Shown here one piece after another: positions 1 to 12,370 of a DNA stretch of 26,707 nucleotides. Source of the DNA: Thermohalobaculum sp039187815 (lineage in GTDB: Bacteria > Pseudomonadota > Alphaproteobacteria > Rhodobacterales > Rhodobacteraceae). Positions within the stretch are counted from its first letter, which is position 1. Each line of letters opens with the position of its first letter. A program made the translations under genes and the position numbers. Under the pieces are notes generated by a model that saw nothing but the letters and a program-made list of their open reading frames with translations, did no database searches and had not been told where the DNA came from. Location of the stretch: assembly GCA_039187815.1 (NCBI GenBank), contig JBCCZI010000055.1, positions 1-26,707 of the forward strand, given 5' to 3'.

Positions 1-781
1 AGAGGCGCGACTGAGCCGACACGAGGTGCAAGACGAACGAGATGATGGCACCACCCGGTCATCCGTAGCCCAGGACACCCCGCCGAATAGCAAGAACTCC
101 TCGGAGGTTCGCAAAGCCGATCGGGGCCTGCTCTGGGGACCTCGTCAAGGCCAGCAGCACGACCATCCGCTGCGCAAACAGGCCAAACACACGACTGCTC
201 TGACCAGGCCACCGCAATCATCGAATTCACCTAGCAAAGCTCAGGCTACCCACACACGCCAAGTCTTGGAAGCCGAAATAGACCGGCGTCAGAAAAATGC
301 CGCCGATCTCGGAGGTGTTGGTCACAGTGATGCGGAGCTGGATCATAAAGCCATTCCCTTAGGTCATGCTCTCGGAACCCGGCTTAAACTCCTGATATGT
401 ATGGCTGAAACCGCCTCACTTCACGGCGACAGCAGGAGCCGTGCGCCGCCGAGACCACGGCGTGAGGGTTGCGTCAGGTCGCGGTGGTCGATGGGGCAGA
501 GGCTGGTTGCATCGATCCGCTGCGTGCTTTTCCTGCCGCAGCGCAGCATGAAGACGCCAGACGGGCCGCAGACGGCTTGCAGGCTGGCGCGGTTTGCTCC
601 ACATAAGCGCCGACGCCTCGGACATGGGGCGGGGCGACAGCGCAGGTGGACGACGGCCGATGGGCCCGACCCGCAGCGTCGCACCAGGACCCCGTCATCG
701 CCAGTTGCGCCTGGTGCAGACGCAAGAGCCGCAGACCGCGCGCCCAGCGAGGATGCGCCGCGGCGGAAGGACTTTGAATTG
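1..781. other. Long non-coding/decayed region upstream of the helicase
   Basis: No intact gene could be supported here. The plus strand is open in one frame all the way into the helicase, but the peptide it would encode upstream of about 780 is low-complexity, rich in Arg and Pro, and unlike any domain I know. It reads as a GC-driven open frame and not as an N-terminal extension. The minus strand at 227-346 carries a Spondin_N-like fragment, listed separately. Below it (about 1-200, minus) a stretch reads as hydrophobic and membrane-protein-like but has an internal stop, so it may be another decayed gene. The 400 bases before the helicase may include its promoter and a long leader, but I could not place a promoter with confidence. 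Confidence 0.5.
227..346 (-). pseudogene. 5' fragment of a Spondin_N-like domain gene
   Basis: A 39-codon minus-strand frame starts at an ATG (346-344) with an AAGGGA-type ribosome site about ten bases upstream, and ends in TGA at 229-227. The first part reads MIQLRITVTNTSEIGGIFLT and continues into a PVYFGFQD stretch. This resembles the start of bacterial Spondin_N-domain proteins, in which a beta strand 'VTVTN' is followed by a 'LTPVxxGFHDG' segment. The match stops right after FGFQD, where homologues continue with a conserved His-Asp-Gly region and more than 150 further residues. I infer a truncated remnant of a secreted or surface protein gene. The family assignment rests on memory of the motif and not on a search. 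Confidence 0.4.
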
Positions 782-2047
782 TTGACCGACAACTGGGTGG
801 GCCTTGGGCTCATCGACCCTCTGCGCGACGCGCTGAAGCGTGCTGCGTTCACCGACCCATCGCCGATCCAAGCCAAGGCCATCGGGCCGCAGATCGAGGG
901 CCGCGACGTTCTCGCCCTCGCCGAGACGGGCAGCGGCAAAACCGCGGCTTTCGTTTTGCCGATCCTGCAGGATCTGGCTGACATGGACGGGCGCGCCCGG
1001 CCGAACACGGCGCGCTGTCTGGTGCTTGTCCCAACGCGAGAGCTGGCCGTGCAGATCGAGGAGAGCCTGCGCCGCCTGCGCGGAGCAATCCGCGCCTCGA
1101 CCCTGCTGATCCTCGGCGGCATGTCGCGGGCGGCCCAGATCCGCGCCATGGGACGCGGCGTCGATGTCCTGATCGCGACGCCGGGGCGGCTGACCGATCT
1201 GATGCAGGCCGGGCATGTGCGGCTGGACGAAACGCGGGTGCTGGTCCTCGACGAGGCGGACCGGATGCTGGATATGGGCTTCTCGAAACAGGTCCAGGCA
1301 ATCGCCCGCACGCTCCATCCGCGCCGCCGGACGGCGATGTTCTCGGCCACCATGCCCGACAGCGTGGCCGAGCTCGCGGCCTGGTTCCTCAAGGACCCGG
1401 TCCGCGTCGAGGTCGCCCGCTCGGGCCAGACCGCGCCCAAGATCGAGCAGAGCGTGGAGTTGATCCCCCACAAGGAAAAGCGCGCGCGCCTGGCCGAAAT
1501 CCTCTCGCAGCCCGGGCTCGAGCGCTGCATCGTGTTCACGCGCACCAAACGCGGCGCGGACCGCGTCACCGAGAACCTGGCCAAGGACGGCATTTCCGCC
1601 GGAGCAATCCATGGCAACAAGAGCCAGAACGCCCGCCAACGGGTGCTGACCGCCTTCCGAAGCGGCAAGATCCGGGTGCTGGTCGCCTCCGACATCGCGG
1701 CTCGCGGCATCGATGTGCCGGGCATCAGCCATGTCGTGCAATACGAGATGCCTGACGAACCCGAGGCCTATGTTCACCGGATCGGCCGCACGGGTAGGAA
1801 CGGTGCCGCCGGCATCGCCATCGCACTCTGTTCCGAGGACGAGCGCGACAAGCTCCGCGCGGTGGAACGGCTGACCAAGCTCTCCCTGGCCCCCGGGTCC
1901 GAGACAAGGCTGCCTGCGCGCAAGAAGAGCGGTGGCCAGCCTGCAAAGGGCAAGCCGCGCGCGCCCTCGCCCCGCGAGGTGCCAACCGAAGAGGCCAACC
2001 GCCAGCGCCGGCGGCCCCGCCGCCCGCGCCGGCGCGCCGCGGCCTAA
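782..2047 (+). CDS. rhlE: DEAD-box ATP-dependent RNA helicase, RhlE type
   Basis: Cytoplasmic ATP-dependent RNA helicase, expected to remodel structured RNA in ribosome assembly, mRNA decay or cold adaptation. All family motifs are visible (numbering from TTG 782): Q motif with PSPIQ at 26-30, Walker A AETGSGKT 47-54, PTREL 84-88, TPGR 133-136, DEAD 157-160, SAT 188-190, ARGID in motif V near 307-311, and HRIGRTGR 332-339. A strongly basic Arg/Lys/Pro tail of about 60 residues follows, as is usual for RhlE RNA-binding tails. Start choice: the frame is open far upstream, but GGAAGG at 765-770 precedes TTG codons at 779 and 782. TTG 782 gives an MTDNWVGLGL start that matches the usual RhlE N-terminus. 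An in-frame ATG at 548 has no good ribosome site. The product would be 421 aa, normal for the family. Function is confident; the exact start is moderately so. Confidence 0.9.
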   Translation: MTDNWVGLGLIDPLRDALKRAAFTDPSPIQAKAIGPQIEGRDVLALAETGSGKTAAFVLPILQDLADMDGRARPNTARCLVLVPTRELAVQIEESLRRLRGAIRASTLLILGGMSRAAQIRAMGRGVDVLIATPGRLTDLMQAGHVRLDETRVLVLDEADRMLDMGFSKQVQAIARTLHPRRRTAMFSATMPDSVAELAAWFLKDPVRVEVARSGQTAPKIEQSVELIPHKEKRARLAEILSQPGLERCIVFTRTKRGADRVTENLAKDGISAGAIHGNKSQNARQRVLTAFRSGKIRVLVASDIAARGIDVPGISHVVQYEMPDEPEAYVHRIGRTGRNGAAGIAIALCSEDERDKLRAVERLTKLSLAPGSETRLPARKKSGGQPAKGKPRAPSPREVPTEEANRQRRRPRRPRRRAAA

Positions 2048-2694
2048 CGGCATGGCTGACGCGCGACCGCGCTTGGTCCGCACGCCGCCTGAGGAGTCTG
2101 CTGTTGCTGCGAGAGAACCGCGCCAACAGCAGCCGCTTGGCTGCACCGGTCTCGCGGGCCAGCACGCCGACGGGGCCGCCACCCTGCCGTTCGGACAGGC
2201 CGCGGCCACTGGTCCCCGCACCAGCAAGCTTGGTCTACCCGTCCAACCTGTGGCACGGTTCCGCAAGCATCGGCTCGTAGACGGCGGTCCGCAGATCGAC
2301 CTGTTCGCTGCCGCGATTGGATGGGCGCCGTGACGTGCGCCGTCGAGACGACCCGTCGCCAAAGGCCAAGCTACGCACCGCCTAAAGAGCGTGCCCCGTG
2401 TGCCGCACATGCATCTGGGCGCCCATTCGCGCCAGGTCATGGCGCGCATTGCCAATCCGGCCAGGGTCGGCACCATCACCCGGCCGTGCTCCGATGGCTC
2501 AAACCGGCATCCGAAGGTCACGTCCTGCGATCGACTTCGCGAGGGCGCGGATGTCTCTGGCCTTGGACTCGTCTCGGCCTTTTGGTGCCGCCACTGCTGT
2601 GACATCACAGATTGCGCGCGGCGATCGCCGGCAACAGAACGGACGCAATCTGACGCGCTCTAGAGACGCGAAGGCGCCTCGCTCTGGTTGCGGC
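2048..2694. other. 647-bp gap between convergent genes, no intact gene
   Basis: The helicase ends at 2047 and the convergent flavoprotein ends at 2695. Several frames are open on both strands, but none gives a recognisable domain, a good ribosome site and sensible composition together. On the minus strand around 2499-2600 a stretch reads ARDIRALAKSIAGRDLRMPV, reminiscent of the start of ParB-type nuclease/partition domains. A shifted frame then carries on with a weakly similar segment. This could be a frameshifted ParB-like relic but is too weak to call. Together with the Spondin_N fragment before the helicase, it suggests that helicase flanks have accumulated gene debris. No rho-independent terminator with a T-run was seen. 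Confidence 0.45.
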
Positions 2695-4173
2695 CTAGGC
2701 TGAACCGGTGCCCGCTGCGCCGTATCCCGCACGCCGGCCGAAGACGGCGCCGGACGTCAGGCCCGACCCTCCAGGATAGCCGCCAAAGAACACGCCGCCC
2801 ACCAGCTCACCGCACGCGTGGAGGCCGGGGATCGGCGTACCCTCCTTGGTCAGCACCGCCCCCGCACCGTCGATCTTGAGCCCTCCATAAGTGAAGGTGA
2901 TGCCGCCCGTCACCGGATAGGCGCGGAACGGCGGCGTATCGATCGTCTGCGCCCAGTTCGATTTGGCTAGGGCAAGCCCGCGCGTGCCCTTGCCATCCAG
3001 CACCGTCGGGTCGAAGGCGACCTGCGGATCGACCGCGCTGTTGAAGGCATTCAGAGTCTCACGCGCTGCGCCCGCATCGACACCCTCCAATTTAGCAACC
3101 AGCGCCTCGAGACTGTCGGCCTCGACATAGTGGGCATCGGCGAAGTGATACTCGCCATAGAGCAGGTCCATCACCTTCGCATCGAAGATCTGCCAGGCGA
3201 AGTGGCCCGGCTGCTCGAGCACGGCCCGCCCGAACTGCGCATAGGTGTAGTTGCGGAAATTGATGCCCTCATCGACAAAGCGATCGCCCCGAGCGTTCAG
3301 CATGACGCCCAAGAAATAGCAGATCTTGCGGTAGTTCTTCCGCTCGACGGGCGGCAGATCGAGATTGCCAAAGTCGCGCATGTGCAGATCCATCGGCGTT
3401 GCGTGACAGCCCTGATAGCTGCCATAAGCCTCTGCCCCTGCCGCAAACGCCATGGTCAAGCCATCCCCGGTGTTGTGCGGCGTGCCGCGCACCTTGGCCA
3501 CAGCCCAATCGGGGCCGATATGCTCGGCCCGCATCGCGTCGCTGGCCTCGAAACCACCGCAGGCCAGCACCACCGCGTCCGCCGCCAATGTCTGATCGCC
3601 AGCAACGACGCCTGTGACCCGGCCGTCCTCCAGCCGAAGCCCGGTCGCCGGCGTCTCATAGCGGATCTGGCCGCCGAGCCGGGTGAACGCCGCGAGCTCC
3701 ATGTCGAACAGCCCGACCCCCTCGTTGGCGGCCGCCAGCGTCAGGCCGCCCCAGAAAACATGACGGCCGTCCTTCTCGAAGCTCTGGCGGGCATAGATCG
3801 GCTCGTAGGTCACGGCGTGGCCGGCCAACCAACGCACGGCGTCATAGGATTCTATGACCAGGATCCGCTGCTCGGGCGACATCGGCCGGCCCTCGTTGAA
3901 GCCAAGCAGATCCGCCTCGAACCGCGCCTCGGGATAGCTGCCGAAATCGGTGTTGGCGAGCCGCGGGTCCTCGGGATCGGCCAGCAGCGGCATCAGATCT
4001 TCGCTGGTGGAATAGGCAAAGCGCATGGCACCGGCGGTGTATTTGGTGTTGCCACCGGCGAGATCGATGCCCGCCTTCTCGAGCATTAGGACCTCGGCCC
4101 CCTGCTCAAGGGCCGCGATCCCCGCGCATAGGGCCGCATTGCCCGACCCGACCACAATGATTTTCCGTGCCAT
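2695..4173 (-). CDS. FAD-dependent dehydrogenase, TcuA (tricarballylate dehydrogenase)-like
   Basis: Flavoprotein of the fumarate reductase/succinate dehydrogenase flavoprotein superfamily, closest by eye to TcuA, which oxidises tricarballylate to cis-aconitate. Numbering from ATG 4173: FAD-binding GSGNAALCAG at 9-18, a long central substrate domain with HNTGDGL at 233-239, and the C-terminal flavin-binding segment with PFRAYPVTGGITF at 415-427 and GGYPGGSGLTSGAVFGR at 464-480. Length is 492 aa, normal for the family. The start was set at the ATG just before the dinucleotide-binding strand; in-frame upstream codons (GTG 4200, GTG 4182, ATG 4233) are possible but add residues that homologues lack. 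No TcuB electron-transfer partner or TcuC transporter is next to it, so the true substrate may differ. It lies 93 bp downstream of a tRNA gene on the same strand. Confidence 0.82.
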   Translation of the reverse strand: MARKIIVVGSGNAALCAGIAALEQGAEVLMLEKAGIDLAGGNTKYTAGAMRFAYSTSEDLMPLLADPEDPRLANTDFGSYPEARFEADLLGFNEGRPMSPEQRILVIESYDAVRWLAGHAVTYEPIYARQSFEKDGRHVFWGGLTLAAANEGVGLFDMELAAFTRLGGQIRYETPATGLRLEDGRVTGVVAGDQTLAADAVVLACGGFEASDAMRAEHIGPDWAVAKVRGTPHNTGDGLTMAFAAGAEAYGSYQGCHATPMDLHMRDFGNLDLPPVERKNYRKICYFLGVMLNARGDRFVDEGINFRNYTYAQFGRAVLEQPGHFAWQIFDAKVMDLLYGEYHFADAHYVEADSLEALVAKLEGVDAGAARETLNAFNSAVDPQVAFDPTVLDGKGTRGLALAKSNWAQTIDTPPFRAYPVTGGITFTYGGLKIDGAGAVLTKEGTPIPGLHACGELVGGVFFGGYPGGSGLTSGAVFGRRAGYGAAGTGSA

Positions 4174-4266
4174 CGCCTTCACCGCTGTTCGGACGCTCAC
4201 CGGTCTTTGCCCCTGGAACGGGCCGTCGGGCAAGCGTGTTCTGGCGCACAGGCGGATTTGAGGCAG

Positions 4267-4342
4267 TGGAGCGGCCGACGCGACTCGAACGCGCTACCTT
4301 CAGAATGGGAATCTGACGCTCTACCAGGTGAGCTACGGCCGC
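4267..4342 (-). tRNA. tRNA-Gly (anticodon CCC), CCA encoded
   Basis: The minus strand folds into a complete cloverleaf. The 7-bp acceptor stem GCGGCCG/CGGCCGC is perfect. The D arm is GCTC/GAGC with the GG of its loop. The anticodon stem TCAGA/TCTGA encloses loop TTCCCAT, anticodon CCC. A 5-base variable loop follows, and the T arm is GCGCG/CGCGT around TTCGAGT. The discriminator is T (U73), as expected for tRNA-Gly, and CCA is encoded at 4269-4267. It decodes GGG glycine codons. It is single, with no neighbouring tRNA. Confidence 0.95.
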
Positions 4343-4351
4343 AACGTCTTC

Positions 4352-4380
4352 TTGCTAGCGAACCGGATCGCCGGACGCAA
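4352..4380 (-). promoter_or_regulatory. Possible sigma-70-type promoter of tRNA-Gly
   Basis: On the minus strand TTGCGT (4380-4375) and TAGCAA (4357-4352) are separated by 17 bases, and the second element ends 9 bases before the tRNA 5' end. The spacing is ideal; the -10 hexamer matches the consensus only partly. Inferred from pattern alone. Confidence 0.35.
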
Positions 4381-4471
4381 GATGCAGCGCCGAGCACGGC
4401 CTCGGCAGCCTGGCCCGTCTCGCCATAGCCCGGTAGCCATGTCGCGGACGTGCCCGCTCTCGGATCCGCGA

Positions 4472-4492
4472 TGCAGTATGGAGTTTACTGCA
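4472..4492. promoter_or_regulatory. Inverted repeat upstream of the RTX/DUF4214 gene
   Basis: TGCAGTA and TACTGCA form a perfect 7-bp inverted repeat with a 7-base spacer, 67 bases before the ATG at 4560. It sits in the only non-coding DNA between the tRNA promoter and the RTX gene. Size and symmetry fit a dimeric regulator operator. No regulator is known, and a chance occurrence is possible. Confidence 0.35.
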
Positions 4493-4559
4493 CATCTCGT
4501 GTACGCTGCCTTTGCGGTGGCCTCGGCTGGCCTCCCGCAACGTCGGAGGAGCGTGAGCC

Positions 4560-5963
4560 ATGAGTCGTCTGGACGGATCGGTCGCCGAGCCTTGCATCGA
4601 GGATGTGGGCGACGGGAACGCGTTCCTCTTCAACGGCATCACGCCGTTCGACGGGGCCAAGCTCGGCGGCGAATTCGGCACGGGCAGCGGGCCTGTCACC
4701 TTCAGCATCGCCGGCGCGGGCATCGAGATCACCGAGTTTGCAAACAACCAGCTCTCGCGGGACTTCTCCGACACCTATGACTATGACGTCGAGCCCTGGA
4801 TCCGGCAGGGCTATCTCGACTGGTCGCGCGCCGGCAATGTCGATTTTGTCCAAGTCGCCGATGACGGCGTGGCCGGCACCGAGACCTCGGTCGCCTATGC
4901 ACGCTATTTCCACGGCGTGCCCCAGCGCGAGGGCAATTACGGCGGCGTCTATCTGCCGAGCGAGCGGGCCACCGGCGGCAATGCCATGATCGCCGATGCC
5001 CCCATTACGCGGCCCGAGATCCGGTTCCTCGACACCGTGCTGCACCAGATCGGGCACATCATCGGGCTCGGTCCCACTTCGGACCCGACTTCGGTGATGC
5101 TGCCATCCGTTTTCTCCGGAGATCCCGGATTGGGGGATGGCGACCGCGAGGCGGCCCGCGTGATCTATGGCGCGCAGGACCGCGCGCCCATCACCTATCG
5201 CCTGGCCAATCAGCAAAGCGATGTGGACGCACTCTTTGCAACGGATCTGCTGATCATCGAGGGCAACGCCCACGACAACGCGATCGCCTCGACCGATGCG
5301 GCGGACACGCTGAACGGGGGGCTGGGCGATGACCGGCTCGAGGGGCGCGGCGGCAACGACCGGATCAATGGCGGCGACGGCACCGACAGTGCTGTGTTCT
5401 CGGGCGCAGCCGCCCTCTACACCATTGCAGAGAGCGGTGAGGTCACCACGGTCAGCGGCCCGGACGGCGTCGACCAATTGACCGGAATCGAGCGGCTGAT
5501 CTTTGCCGACCAGACGCTGGAGCTCGCGGCCAGTGCGCTGAGCCCCGAAGAAGCCCGGACGGTGGCCTATCTCTACGAGGCCGGCCTGAACCGCGACGGC
5601 GCGATCGATCTGCTGGGGCTGAACTTTTGGATCGACCAGCGCGAGGGCGGGCTGAGCGAGCGCCAGCTGGCCCGGGCCTTTCTCGAGTCCTCCGAGTTCG
5701 AAGCGGCCTTTGGCGAGGCCTTCGACACCAGCGACCCTGCCTATCTCTCGAACACGGCCCTGGTCGAGCAGCTCTACCGCAACGTCCTAAACCGTGAGGG
5801 CGAGACGGCCGGCATCGATTTCTGGACCAGCTTGGTGAGCCAGCCGGGCTTCACCCGCGCCGATCTGCTGCTCGCCTTTGCCGAGAGCCCTGAGAACGTT
5901 GCCGGCTCGCCCTTTGTCGAGACGCTGGAGGAGACAGCGCCCGGCGAATGGGCCTTTGCCTGA
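4560..5963 (+). CDS. Secreted matrixin-like RTX protein with DUF4214 repeats; degenerate zinc site
   Basis: Modular 467-aa protein. Residues about 20-205 have the layout of an M10/serralysin-type metalloprotease, with a Met-turn-like TSVM at 177-180. Residues 250-276 contain RTX calcium-binding nonapeptides (LNGGLGDDRLEGRGGND and on). Residues about 328-445 form two DUF4214 units, with matching YLYEAGLNRDG and LYRNVLNREG signatures and FW at 356-357 and 421-422. No signal peptide is present, consistent with type I secretion through a C-terminal signal. The zinc motif is HQIGHIIGLGP at 162-172. The catalytic Glu is Gln163 and the third His ligand is Pro172, so the canonical HExxHxxGxxH is lost. 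I infer a non-proteolytic, possibly binding or adhesive, derivative. GGAGG at 4545-4549 supports the start. No T1SS transporter genes are nearby. Confidence 0.85.
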   Translation: MSRLDGSVAEPCIEDVGDGNAFLFNGITPFDGAKLGGEFGTGSGPVTFSIAGAGIEITEFANNQLSRDFSDTYDYDVEPWIRQGYLDWSRAGNVDFVQVADDGVAGTETSVAYARYFHGVPQREGNYGGVYLPSERATGGNAMIADAPITRPEIRFLDTVLHQIGHIIGLGPTSDPTSVMLPSVFSGDPGLGDGDREAARVIYGAQDRAPITYRLANQQSDVDALFATDLLIIEGNAHDNAIASTDAADTLNGGLGDDRLEGRGGNDRINGGDGTDSAVFSGAAALYTIAESGEVTTVSGPDGVDQLTGIERLIFADQTLELAASALSPEEARTVAYLYEAGLNRDGAIDLLGLNFWIDQREGGLSERQLARAFLESSEFEAAFGEAFDTSDPAYLSNTALVEQLYRNVLNREGETAGIDFWTSLVSQPGFTRADLLLAFAESPENVAGSPFVETLEETAPGEWAFA

Positions 5964-5973
5964 GCCCGCGCGG

Positions 5974-7599
5974 TCACCCGTCCATCTGCCGCGCCCGCTC
6001 GCGCAAGGCAAACTTCTGGATCTTGCCCGTCGAGGTCTTGGGCAAAGCACCGAACACCACGCGGCGCGGCGCTTTGAAATGGGCCAGGCGCTCGCGACAA
6101 AAGGCGATCGCCTCGGGCTCGGTCAGCGCGGCGCCGGGCTTCAGCTCGATGAAGGCGCACGGCGTCTCGCCCCACTTCGGATCGGGCTTGGCCACGACCG
6201 CCGCCACGGCCACGGCGGGGAGCTTGTAGAGCACGTCCTCGACCTCGATGGATGAGATGTTCTCACCCCCCGAGATGATGATGTCCTTCGAGCGGTCCTT
6301 GATCTCCACATAGCCGTCGGCGTGCCAGACCGCCAAATCGTCTGTATGGAACCAGCCGCCGGCAAAGGCCGCCTCGGTCGCCGCTGAATTCTTCAGATAG
6401 CCCTTCATCACGATGTTGCCGCGCATCATGATCTCGCCCATGGTCTCGCCATCCTGCGGAACCGGTTCGAGCGTTTCGGGATCGGCGACCATCAGCCCCT
6501 CTTGCACCTCATAGGGCACCCCCTGGCGCGCCTTGATGGCCGCCTTCTCCTCGACGGGCAGCGCAGTCCAGTCCGGGTTCCAGGCGCAGACGACCGCGGG
6601 GCCATAGACCTCGGTCAGGCCATAGACATGGGTGACGTCGATGCCGAGCTCCTCCATGGCCCCCAGCACCGCAGCCGGCGGAGCAGCGCCGGCCGTCATC
6701 ATCGAGACCGCCTGGCTCCAGCGCGGAGCGTCGCCACCCGCCTCCAGCATCATCCCCATCACGATCGGCGCGCCGCAGAGATGGGTGATCCCCTGCTCGG
6801 CAATCGCCTGCAAAATGGCCGCCCCCTCGATCCGGCGCAGGCACACATGCGTGCCCCCCAGCGCCGTGATCGTCCAGGGAAAGCACCAGCCATTGCAGTG
6901 GAACATGGGCAGGGTCCACAGATAAACCGGATAATGCGGCATCGGCCAGGTCACTGCGTTGCCAAGCGTGTTCAGGTATGCTCCCCGGTGGTGATAGACG
7001 ACGCCCTTGGGATTGCCGGTGGTGCCCGAGGTGTAGTTGAGCGCGATGGCGTCCCACTCATCCCCGGGCATCCGCGGCGCGAATGCCGGATCGCCGCCGG
7101 CGAGGAAGGCCTCATAGTCCACCGCGCCGATCGCCGCGCCGCCCTCGGCCAGCGGGTCGTCGATGTCGACCACGGCCGGCGGGTCCTCCATCACCGCCAG
7201 CGCCTGCTGCACGACCGGGGCGTATTCCCGATCGGCCAGCAACAGCTTGGCGCCCCCATGCTCGAGGATGAAGGCCACCGTCGCCGCATCGAGCCGGGTG
7301 TTGATCGCGTTCAACACGGCCCCCGCCATGGGCACGCCGAAATGGGCCTCGACGACCTCGGGGATGTTGGGCGCCAGGATCGAGACCACATCGCCCTGCC
7401 CGATGCCGCGTGCCACAAGAGCCGAGGCGAGGCGCCGGCAGCGCCGCTCGGTGTCCGCCCAGCTCTGGCGCCGGGTCCCGTGCACGATCGCCGTGCGCGC
7501 GCCATGCACCGCGGCGGTGCGGCGCAGGAACGAGATCGGGCTGAGCGGAACATGGTTGGCCGGGCAGCGGTCGAGACCGCTCTCGAAGGGATGGGACAT
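5974..7599 (-). CDS. Acyl-CoA synthetase (AMP-forming ligase)
   Basis: ANL-superfamily enzyme that activates a carboxylic acid as acyl-AMP and transfers it to CoA. Length is 541 aa. Visible core motifs: phosphate-binding loop YTSGTTGNPKGV at 189-200; YGLTE (A5) at 326-330; hinge and A8 region GWFHTDDLAVWHADGYVEIK at 415-434, followed by the DIIISGGENIS stretch; and the catalytic Lys526 within KTSTGKIQK near the C-terminus. The overall sequence fits the medium/long-chain or aryl acyl-CoA synthetase group common in alphaproteobacteria; the substrate cannot be read off. A GAGGAG site lies before the ATG at 7599. It is 82 bp downstream of the hybrid kinase gene on the same strand and converges with the RTX gene 10 bp away, so co-transcription with the kinase is possible. 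Confidence 0.9.
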   Translation of the reverse strand: MSHPFESGLDRCPANHVPLSPISFLRRTAAVHGARTAIVHGTRRQSWADTERRCRRLASALVARGIGQGDVVSILAPNIPEVVEAHFGVPMAGAVLNAINTRLDAATVAFILEHGGAKLLLADREYAPVVQQALAVMEDPPAVVDIDDPLAEGGAAIGAVDYEAFLAGGDPAFAPRMPGDEWDAIALNYTSGTTGNPKGVVYHHRGAYLNTLGNAVTWPMPHYPVYLWTLPMFHCNGWCFPWTITALGGTHVCLRRIEGAAILQAIAEQGITHLCGAPIVMGMMLEAGGDAPRWSQAVSMMTAGAAPPAAVLGAMEELGIDVTHVYGLTEVYGPAVVCAWNPDWTALPVEEKAAIKARQGVPYEVQEGLMVADPETLEPVPQDGETMGEIMMRGNIVMKGYLKNSAATEAAFAGGWFHTDDLAVWHADGYVEIKDRSKDIIISGGENISSIEVEDVLYKLPAVAVAAVVAKPDPKWGETPCAFIELKPGAALTEPEAIAFCRERLAHFKAPRRVVFGALPKTSTGKIQKFALRERARQMDG

Positions 7600-7681
7600 G
7601 GCTCAGGCTCCTCGGGTGGTCAGCGCAGACCCCATCCCTGGCACAGGAGCGCCGGGCTGCCAATCGCGCAATCCCGGCCCC

Positions 7682-11587
<3,906 letters not shown>

Positions 11588-11791
11588 CGCCCATCGCCTC
11601 CCTCGGCAAGATGGCATTGCGCTTTCCCCCGGGCGCAAGCCTAGCTCAGCCCGGCTCAACGCGCCACTGCGCCCTGATCCACAGCCACCGGCAAAAAAAC
11701 TGCTCGGGACACTGAACCCTTTGCGCCAGAGCGGGGCACAGACTGTCGGTGGCTTCAGGAATGCCTTACAGTGCTAGGGAGGACAGCCGAG

Positions 11792-12370
11792 GTGATAGCC
11801 CTGCAACGACAAGCCCAAGATCCCGACATTGCCTTGCTCGAGGCGACGGCGCGCGGCGAGGCTGCGGCCTTTGAGCGCCTGCACAGGCGATACTACAAAA
11901 AGCTCTTCGGCTTTGCGCTGCGGCTCACGGGGCGCATGGAGACGGCCGAGGAGGTGGTCAGCGACACGCTGATGGTGGTCTGGCGCAAGGCCGACACCTT
12001 TTTGGGCCAGTCGCGCCCGTCGACTTGGATCTTCGGCATCGCCTATCGCATCGCGATGAAGGCCCGCACGAAGGGCGCCCGCGACAGCCTGCACGACGAG
12101 ATCGACGAGAGCCATGCCAGCGACAGGACCGGCCCCCAGGAGATCGAGACGCTGTTCGAGCGCAAGCGGATTCTCGCCGCCCTGCAGCACCTGCCGGCCG
12201 AACAACGCGCGGCGGTCGAGCTGACATACTACCACGGCTACACCATGGCCGAGATCGCCGAGGTGCTCGATTGCCCGGTCGGCACCGTCAAGACCCGCAT
12301 GTTCCATGCGCGCGCGAAGTTGCGTCGCTTGCTCGAAGGCGGAACCGCCGAACAGGGAGGTCCGGCATGA
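11792..12370 (+). CDS. ECF-type sigma-70 family RNA polymerase sigma factor
   Basis: Alternative sigma factor of 192 aa with only sigma2 and sigma4. The sigma2 region (about 26-92) includes LHRRYYKKLFGFALRLTGR and the ETAEEVVSDTLMVVWRKA helix. The sigma4 helix-turn-helix (about 127-182) includes LPAEQRAAVELTYYHGYTMA and VGTVKTRMFHARAKLR, the -35 recognition helix. Start: a GTG at 11771 opens the frame, but AGGGAGG at 11776-11782 lies 9 bases before GTG 11792, so GTG 11792 is preferred. Its TGA overlaps the next ATG (ATGA at 12367-12370), so synthesis is coupled to the anti-sigma gene. It is divergent from the hybrid kinase. Autoregulation would be typical, but I could not place an ECF promoter upstream with confidence. 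Confidence 0.93.
   Translation: MIALQRQAQDPDIALLEATARGEAAAFERLHRRYYKKLFGFALRLTGRMETAEEVVSDTLMVVWRKADTFLGQSRPSTWIFGIAYRIAMKARTKGARDSLHDEIDESHASDRTGPQEIETLFERKRILAALQHLPAEQRAAVELTYYHGYTMAEIAEVLDCPVGTVKTRMFHARAKLRRLLEGGTAEQGGPA

Noticed and set aside
26..781. 252-residue N-terminal extension of the helicase
   Set aside because: Low-complexity Arg/Pro-rich sequence without similarity. A GGAAGG site just before TTG 779/782 gives a normal RhlE N-terminus.
695..2608. Long minus-strand open frame opposite the helicase
   Set aside because: It mirrors the helicase codons, is rich in Arg/Ala/Gly/His and shows no domain; it is typical of GC-rich antisense frames.
2440..2640. Possible ParB-like relic on the minus strand
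   Set aside because: Only about 20 residues are suggestive, and a frameshift must be assumed. Mentioned in the gap entry but not called.
7600..7681. GCCGGG/CCCGGC inverted repeat between kinase and acyl-CoA synthetase as a terminator
   Set aside because: The stem is only 6 bp with a 16-base loop and no T-run follows; too weak to call.
11771..11791. Upstream GTG as start of the sigma factor
   Set aside because: AGGGAGG is inside this stretch and correctly spaced for GTG 11792, so the earlier GTG would have the ribosome site within its own coding region.
12025..12366. Longer N-terminus of the anti-sigma factor inside the sigma gene
   Set aside because: The frame is open through the sigma gene by chance. 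The ATGA overlap and the conserved WELIPWYVNG start favour ATG 12367.
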